18,697 nt of DNA from contig QAMX01000174.1 of NCBI GenBank assembly GCA_003149835.1, positions 1 through 18,697 on the forward strand. Direction: 5' to 3'. A program made the position numbers and the translations under genes. Below, in pieces: positions 14,271 to 18,697 of this stretch. Each line of letters starts with the position of its first letter. Position 1 is the first letter of the stretch. The stretch comes from Clostridiales bacterium (GTDB taxonomy: Bacteria; Bacillota; Clostridia; Oscillospirales; QAMX01). The notes under the pieces were generated by a model. The model searched no databases and was not told where the DNA came from. It saw nothing but the letters and a program-made list of their open reading frames with translations.

Positions 14271-15287
14271 ATGGCAATTAAAGTAGCAATCAACGGTTTC
14301 GGCCGTATCGGCCGTCTCGCTTTCCGGCAGATGTTCGGCGCGGCGGGCTATGAGATCGTCGCGATCAACGATCTGACCAGCCCCGCCATGCTTGCGCACC
14401 TTCTGAAATACGACTCCGCGCAGGGCCGCTACGCGCTGGCCGACAGCGTTTCCGCCGGCGAGGACAGCATCACCGTCAACGGCAAGACCATTAAGATCTA
14501 CGCCGAAAAAGACGCCGCGAACTGCCCGTGGGGCGCGCTGGGCGTCGACGTCGTGCTCGAATGCACCGGCTTCTACACCACGAAGGAAAAATCGCAGGCG
14601 CACATCACCGCCGGCGCTAAGAAAGTCGTTATCTCCGCTCCGGCCGGCAAGGATCTGAAAACTATCGTTTACAGCGTCAACGAAAAGACCCTGTCCGCTG
14701 AGGATCAGATCATCTCCGCCGCCTCCTGCACCACCAACTGCCTCGCGCCGATGGCGAAAGCGCTGAACGACTACGCTCCGATCCAGAGCGGTATCATGAG
14801 CACGATCCACGCCTATACCGGCGACCAGATGGTTCTCGACGGCCCGCACAGAAAAGGCGATCTCCGCCGCGCCCGCGCCGCCGCTGTCAATATCGTTCCG
14901 AACTCCACCGGCGCCGCCAAGGCGATCGGCCTTGTTATCCCCGAACTGAACGGCAAGCTGATCGGTTCCGCGCAGCGCGTTCCGGTGCCGACGGGCTCCA
15001 CGACGATTCTCGTCGCGGTTGTCAAGGGCAGCGACGTCACGGTTGAGGGCATCAACGCCGCGATGAAAGCCGCTTCTTCCGCCTCCTTCGGCTACAACGA
15101 GGAAGAAATCGTCTCCTCCGACGTCGTCGGCATTACCTACGGCTCGCTGTTTGACGCGACGCAGACCATGGTCTCCAAGGTCGGCGACGACACCTATCAG
15201 GTGCAGGTCGTTTCGTGGTACGACAACGAAAACTCCTACGTCAGCCAGATGGTTCGCACGATCAAGTACTTTGCGGAGCTGAAATAA
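14271..15287 (+). CDS. gap: Glyceraldehyde-3-phosphate dehydrogenase, type I
   Basis: Oxidises and phosphorylates glyceraldehyde 3-phosphate to 1,3-bisphosphoglycerate with NAD+ in glycolysis. The 338-residue protein is full length. The Rossmann motif INGFGRIGR (8-16) and Asp34 in IND, which favours NAD over NADP, are present. The catalytic cysteine is Cys153 in SCTTNC, and His180 in TIHAYTGDQ activates it. The WYDNENSY motif near the end is intact. GGAGG (14258-14262) lies 8 nt before the chosen ATG; an in-frame ATG at 14256 overlaps that site and was rejected. Codon choice is more strongly biased to C-ending codons than in the neighbours, as expected for a highly expressed gene. It stands alone: no pgk or tpiA follows. 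Confidence 0.98.
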   Translation: MAIKVAINGFGRIGRLAFRQMFGAAGYEIVAINDLTSPAMLAHLLKYDSAQGRYALADSVSAGEDSITVNGKTIKIYAEKDAANCPWGALGVDVVLECTGFYTTKEKSQAHITAGAKKVVISAPAGKDLKTIVYSVNEKTLSAEDQIISAASCTTNCLAPMAKALNDYAPIQSGIMSTIHAYTGDQMVLDGPHRKGDLRRARAAAVNIVPNSTGAAKAIGLVIPELNGKLIGSAQRVPVPTGSTTILVAVVKGSDVTVEGINAAMKAASSASFGYNEEEIVSSDVVGITYGSLFDATQTMVSKVGDDTYQVQVVSWYDNENSYVSQMVRTIKYFAELK

Positions 15288-15319
15288 GCTTACGCCGTCT
15301 CTGACCGACAACATCAAAT

Positions 15320-15355
15320 AAAGGGCGCCGTTCCGAATTCGGAACGGCGCCCTTT
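15320..15355. terminator. Bidirectional terminator between gap and the DUF4838 gene
   Basis: A perfect 36-bp palindrome centred at 15337/15338: AAAGGGCGCCGTTCCGAA and its complement. On the plus strand it ends CCCTTTT, on the minus strand CCCTTTATTT. It lies 32 nt after the gap stop and 116 nt after the stop of the converging minus-strand gene, so it can end both transcripts. A smaller imperfect stem (about 15400-15425) and nothing else recognisable fill the rest of the gap to 15471. Confidence 0.9.
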
Positions 15356-15471
15356 TCGCGGCGGATTCGCCGGCTTTTTGATATGCGACGATTTTCAGCC
15401 CGTTTCTCTCTTGAAAGGGCTCCAAAAGGCCATACGGAGCGGCGGTTTCCGGCGCATACCGCGCGCGAAAT

Positions 15472-17406
15472 TTAATTTTCCAGCGGCGGCGCTTCGCGGC
15501 GTTTCCGGCCGAGCGTATTGCTGTGCACCGTTTCGAGGTAGAGCACCGGATCGAACGCGGCGTGCATTTCCTCCGCGTATTCGCAGACGGCGGCGTGGAG
15601 CGCGTCAAACGCCGCCTGTTGTGCCGCTTCTTCCGCGCCGGTCACATAGCGCAGGTAGAGTAAACAGTTGCGCTCCGTGATCACGGCGTGCATGCGCACG
15701 ACGGACAGATTCCGGCGGATACACGGGTCTTCCGCTGTACGGATAAAACCGTCGAGCGTGGGGAGGATCGCGCGGCACAATTCGGCGGCGGCTTCAAAGC
15801 GAGGCGCGGCCGTCGCATCCAGCGGCGCGTCATGCCGCACGGCGTCGGCGGGATAGGTTTCGGAGAGACGGCATAGATACGCGGCGATATCGGTGTGGAA
15901 ATCGCCGAAGGCGTCGCGGTAATATTGGTCGCAGACGTCCTCGAACACAAGCGTCTTGTCCCAGAGCGCGTCGGCCATGCAGCGCATGCCCAGCCCGGTC
16001 GGGAAAAAGACGCGCTGATTCTGACAGCTGACCGTGCCGTTGAGACCGAGCGCGTCAAGATGTTTCATATCCTCAAACAGAACGCGCGCATGATGGTAGC
16101 CTCCGGGCTCCTTGATATAGTCCCACATAAAGTGATAGTCGAAGAGGAAGCTGTCGCACGTCGGAGCGACCTCCTGCCAGCTTTTCAAATAGGCCACGGA
16201 GTCGCCGGCGTTTTTGGGGAAGACGAGCTTGTTGCGGATATAGGGCGTCGTCTCTCCGCGACCGATACCGGCGGCGAGCGGCTGCGCGTAGGAGCGCGAA
16301 ATCGGCGCGAACATCAGGATAAAGCGGTCGGGATTGGCGAGCTTTTCCACGGCAGGCCGCCAGAGCAGGTCGACGTAAACGAGGAAAACAACCCGCGTCG
16401 AAAGCCCGCGCTCCGTGAGCTTGCGGTCGATCTCGTTGAGCATTTCGACGTAGAAATCCGACGGAAGCTTTTGGCGGCAGCCTTCGCATTCGCAGTTGTT
16501 ATTTGAGCCGTCGGCGAGCCAGAAATGGATGACGTCGATTTCTCTGTGCGCCGCGGCATACTGAGCGACGGCGTCGGTCATAAGCGCGCGCACCTCGGGA
16601 TTGGAGTAGCAGAGGCTGGTATTCAGCGCGACGCCGCCCCATAGCTCCCGTTTGCCGTTGACGAGCGCAAACTTCTCCGTGACGCCGGCGGGATATTGGG
16701 TGTCGTCGCGGTACCAGCCGAGGCCGGGAATACCGAGCGGTTCGCAGGTCCAGCCGTGTCCGACCGCATGCCAGACAATACCACGCTGATTGGCTGCGGC
16801 GGCGATGTTGGCTATATGCGCTTCGATAATCGTTTTCGTCAAACGCTCCGGCTGCTGCTGCGCTGTAAACCATTCGTGACCGTAGTAGCGCTGAAAGAAA
16901 TTGAAAGGCGTCAGGAATTGGACGAAATAGGCGTTAAAACCGAGCTTTGGCAGCCACTTTACCGTCTCCTCTACGTCCTCGAACGAGACGGAGCCCTCGA
17001 TGCAGACGCCGCGGTGCCGGTAGGAGGCGGCGTGCAGCAGATCGGCTTTCAGCGAAAAGACGTCGCGCCGCGGTACGATTTCCCCGTCGGCGCCGGGGCG
17101 GAGAAAACGGACGCCGTTTTCCCGCAGAAAACGGTAGACGGCGATGAGCAGCGCGCGCGGGTTGGAGCCGGCGATACGCCCCTTGCCGTCGGAAACCTCG
17201 ATGCAAACGGCGTCGTCGAGATCGGGGTCGGCGAGGGCGATGCCCCGCTCCGCAAAAAGCGACGGGCTGACTTCAAGGGACAGGCCGCCGAGACCAAAGC
17301 GGAAGGAAACCTCGGGGTCGATGCGCAGCAGATACGCTTTCAGCTCGTCGAGCGCCAGCAGAGCCGCAGGGGCGGCCGATTTTAGATCGACTGTAATTTT
17401 CTTCAT
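15472..17406 (-). CDS. DUF4838 protein, predicted glycoside hydrolase-like
   Basis: A 644-residue protein without a signal peptide, so probably cytoplasmic. The N-terminal 130 residues resemble the domain that precedes the barrel in GH67/GH20-type enzymes, including ALLIAVYRFLRENGVRFLRPG. A TIM-barrel-like region follows, with FNAYFVQF, a VGHGWTCEP strand end, and FWLADGSNNNCECEGC, the cysteine-bearing motif I associate with DUF4838. A helical C-terminal domain carries conserved acidic residues. Activity in this family is not established to my knowledge; related proteins are found with polysaccharide-use genes. The ATG at 17404-17406 has AGAAAGGA about 9 nt upstream; a longer reading frame to 17508 runs through the leader stem and was rejected. 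anSME is encoded divergently beyond the leader. Confidence 0.75.
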   Translation of the reverse strand: MKKITVDLKSAAPAALLALDELKAYLLRIDPEVSFRFGLGGLSLEVSPSLFAERGIALADPDLDDAVCIEVSDGKGRIAGSNPRALLIAVYRFLRENGVRFLRPGADGEIVPRRDVFSLKADLLHAASYRHRGVCIEGSVSFEDVEETVKWLPKLGFNAYFVQFLTPFNFFQRYYGHEWFTAQQQPERLTKTIIEAHIANIAAAANQRGIVWHAVGHGWTCEPLGIPGLGWYRDDTQYPAGVTEKFALVNGKRELWGGVALNTSLCYSNPEVRALMTDAVAQYAAAHREIDVIHFWLADGSNNNCECEGCRQKLPSDFYVEMLNEIDRKLTERGLSTRVVFLVYVDLLWRPAVEKLANPDRFILMFAPISRSYAQPLAAGIGRGETTPYIRNKLVFPKNAGDSVAYLKSWQEVAPTCDSFLFDYHFMWDYIKEPGGYHHARVLFEDMKHLDALGLNGTVSCQNQRVFFPTGLGMRCMADALWDKTLVFEDVCDQYYRDAFGDFHTDIAAYLCRLSETYPADAVRHDAPLDATAAPRFEAAAELCRAILPTLDGFIRTAEDPCIRRNLSVVRMHAVITERNCLLYLRYVTGAEEAAQQAAFDALHAAVCEYAEEMHAAFDPVLYLETVHSNTLGRKRREAPPLEN

Positions 17407-17460
17407 TGACGGATTCCTTTCTGAATGGTAAAATAGGAGAGCAATGAGCGCATGATCGAG

Positions 17461-17568
17461 AAAAAACCGACGGAACGACAAACGGCTCATCCGCGCGGGG
17501 CGCGTCATCTGAGCGGCTCGCGGCGTATCGACCGGACGGCCAAAGGCCGCGGGCTGCCGTCGGTTTTT
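17461..17568 (-). promoter_or_regulatory. Long-range stem with U-tract in the DUF4838 leader (candidate attenuator or small RNA)
   Basis: Read on the minus strand, AAAAACCGACGG (17557-17568) pairs perfectly with CCGTCGGTTTTT (17462-17473), followed by one more U. The arms enclose 83 nt that contain a CGGCC-TTT-GGCCG hairpin and other GC-rich pairing. The left arm starts about 5 nt after the predicted transcription start, and the right arm plus U6 lies 54 nt before the DUF4838 ATG. This is the geometry of a conditional terminator, or of a stable RNA of about 113 nt. I do not recognise a known riboswitch, T-box or 4.5S/6S core. Confidence 0.5.
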
Positions 17569-17579
17569 CTACGGGCTTC

Positions 17580-17608
17580 ATTATATCGTATCGTCTTTCA
17601 AAATGCAA
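17580..17608 (-). promoter_or_regulatory. Sigma-A-type promoter reading into the DUF4838 leader
   Basis: On the minus strand TTGCAT (17603-17608), a 17-nt spacer and a perfect TATAAT (17580-17585). Transcription would start near 17573, giving a leader of about 167 nt. The -35 box lies 25 nt from the start codon of the divergent anSME gene, so its regulation could overlap. Confidence 0.7.
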
Positions 17609-17633
17609 GCGGCGGAAAGGGGAGAGGCGGGAT

Positions 17634-18697
17634 TTGTTTTCTGATTTTATAGCGGTTCTGATAAAGCCGGCCTCCGGCTGCTGCGACATGCGCTGCGGCT
17701 ACTGTTTTTACCGCGATGAGGAAAATCACGCGCGCGGCGTGATGCAGGAGAGCACGGCGCGCGCGCTGATCGAAAACGTCTTTGCGCACGCGCGGCGCGG
17801 CGCGGCGTTTGCCTTTCAGGGCGGCGAGCCGACGCTGGCGGGGCTGACTTTTTTTGAACGCTTTGTCTCTATGGTGGATGCGGCGAATCCAAAACGCCTT
17901 CCCGTCTCATACGCGATTCAGACAAACGGCCTGTCGCTCGACGAGCCGATGGCGCGGTTTTTTGCGCAGCGCGGTTTTTTGGTCGGCCTGTCGCTCGACG
18001 GAACCAAAGAGCTGCACGATAAACACCGCAAAACTGTAACGGGCGAGGGCAGCTTCGAGCGCGTGCTGCGCGCCGCGGCGTTGCTGAGAGCGGCGGGAGC
18101 AGAATTCAATATCCTCACCGTCGTCACAAAGAACCTCTGCCGTCAGGCGAAAAAGGTCTATGCCTATTATCAAAAACAGGGTTTTTCGTTTCAGCAGTTT
18201 ATCCTCTGTCTCGAACCGACGGAGGGCCCGTGTCACGGGCTGGCTCCGGCGAATGCGGAATACGCGCGTTTTTTGATCGATCTGTTTGACGCGTGGCATG
18301 CGGACTGGGACAGCGGCGCGTATCGATCCGTCCGCTATTTCGATAACCTTGTCCGCCTCTGTCTCGGCCAGCCCGCAGAGCTTTGTTCCCTGCGCGGCCA
18401 TTGCAGCAATCAGCTGATTATCGAGGCAGACGGTTCCTGTTACCCGTGCGATTTCTATGTGGATGAACAATATCGCCTTGGAAATATCGCGGAAGAACCG
18501 ATTGCGCGCCTGATGGAGAGCGAAACCGCAAAACGCTTTCTGCGCGAGGGCTGTGCGGCGCCGGATGCGGAATGCGCGGCGTGCCGCTGGTTTGCGCTGT
18601 GCCGCGGCGGCTGCCGGAGGGAACGCTTCGGCGGCGCAAAAACGGCCTACTGCGGCGCGTACCGGCGTTTTTTTGAAGCCCGCGGGGATAAAATCGC
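17634..18697 (+). CDS. Anaerobic sulfatase-maturating enzyme (radical SAM/SPASM), 3' end cut
   Basis: Oxidises the active-site Cys or Ser of sulfatases to C-alpha-formylglycine without oxygen. The window holds 354 residues, close to the full length of about 370. The sequence LIKPASGCCDMRCGYCFY carries the radical SAM cluster (Cys17, Cys21, Cys24). FAFQGGEPTLAG and the IQTNG motif follow. The SPASM part has CSNQLIIEADG, YPCDFY (the Asp that acts as base in the Clostridium perfringens enzyme) and Cys-x2-Cys-x5-Cys-x3-Cys in CAACRWFALCRGGC. The only plausible start is TTG at 17634, with GGAGAGG 6 nt before it; no in-frame ATG or GTG occurs upstream in the leader. No sulfatase gene lies in the window. 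A related SPASM peptide-modifying enzyme is less likely given the close motif match. Confidence 0.9.
   Translation, partial: MFSDFIAVLIKPASGCCDMRCGYCFYRDEENHARGVMQESTARALIENVFAHARRGAAFAFQGGEPTLAGLTFFERFVSMVDAANPKRLPVSYAIQTNGLSLDEPMARFFAQRGFLVGLSLDGTKELHDKHRKTVTGEGSFERVLRAAALLRAAGAEFNILTVVTKNLCRQAKKVYAYYQKQGFSFQQFILCLEPTEGPCHGLAPANAEYARFLIDLFDAWHADWDSGAYRSVRYFDNLVRLCLGQPAELCSLRGHCSNQLIIEADGSCYPCDFYVDEQYRLGNIAEEPIARLMESETAKRFLREGCAAPDAECAACRWFALCRGGCRRERFGGAKTAYCGAYRRFFEARGDKI

Noticed and set aside
14247..15608. Minus-strand open frame of 453 codons opposite gap
   Set aside because: It crosses the terminator palindrome and lies antisense to GAPDH, a fully conserved gene; it is a shadow frame.
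1..18697. tRNA, rRNA, insertion sequences, phage genes or toxin-antitoxin pairs
   Set aside because: None was recognised on either strand; all larger coding regions are accounted for by the listed genes.

Overview
This is a GC-rich chromosomal segment from a member of the class Clostridia (Firmicutes), probably an uncultured gut-type lineage. The strongest evidence is the SCIFF peptide (six cysteines in about 45 residues) with its dedicated radical SAM maturase, a pair known to be nearly universal in Clostridia. A SpoIIM-like protein suggests a spore-former, a YesL/DUF624-type protein is typical of Firmicutes, and the ribosome-binding sites are strong (GGAGG, AAAGGA). I see no tRNA, rRNA, insertion sequence, phage gene or CRISPR array.

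Layout. (1) 1-3945, minus strand: the arginine operon argC-argJ-argB-argD. argD is cut by the window edge. The operon reads from a good sigma-A promoter (3917-3945) with two adjacent AT-rich dyads upstream that look like ArgR boxes. argJ and argB are separated by an unusually long, hairpin-rich spacer. (2) 4060-7747, plus strand, divergent from argC: a two-gene unit with a large surface lipoprotein carrying two pectate-lyase-3-like beta-helix modules, and an MFS exporter. It has its own strong promoter, a structured leader and a terminator-like stem. (3) 7757-12273, plus strand: promoter, yajC, a four-helix membrane protein (TIGR04086-like), the SCIFF precursor scfA, about 270 nt of stacked hairpins, the maturase scfB, proC, and a MutM/Nei-fold protein that lacks the usual N-terminal catalytic residues. 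(4) 12405-14129, plus strand: a SpoIIM-like membrane protein and a DUF624/YesL-like membrane protein with a very acidic tail. (5) 14211-15355: a monocistronic gap gene (GAPDH) ended by a perfect 36-bp palindromic terminator that can also serve the converging gene. (6) 15472-17608, minus strand: a DUF4838 protein (predicted glycoside hydrolase-like) behind a leader that folds into a long terminator-like stem. (7) 17634-window end, plus strand: an anaerobic sulfatase-maturating enzyme (anSME), the second SPASM radical SAM protein here, running off the edge.

How the genes work together. The arg genes make ornithine/citrulline precursors by the cyclic acetyl route; ArgJ recycles the acetyl group, so no argA is required. 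The yajC-to-proC unit combines membrane/secretion functions with a ranthipeptide (SCIFF) precursor and the enzyme that installs its thioether crosslinks. The strictly anaerobic lifestyle fits two oxygen-sensitive radical SAM enzymes within 9 kb. The lipoprotein, the DUF4838 protein and anSME all point to use of complex, perhaps sulfated, polysaccharides, but no substrate can be named from the sequence.

The least explained parts are the hairpin array between scfA and scfB, the leader of the DUF4838 gene, the argJ-argB spacer, and the catalytic-residue loss in the MutM/Nei-like protein. All functional calls come from reading motifs; no database search was possible.
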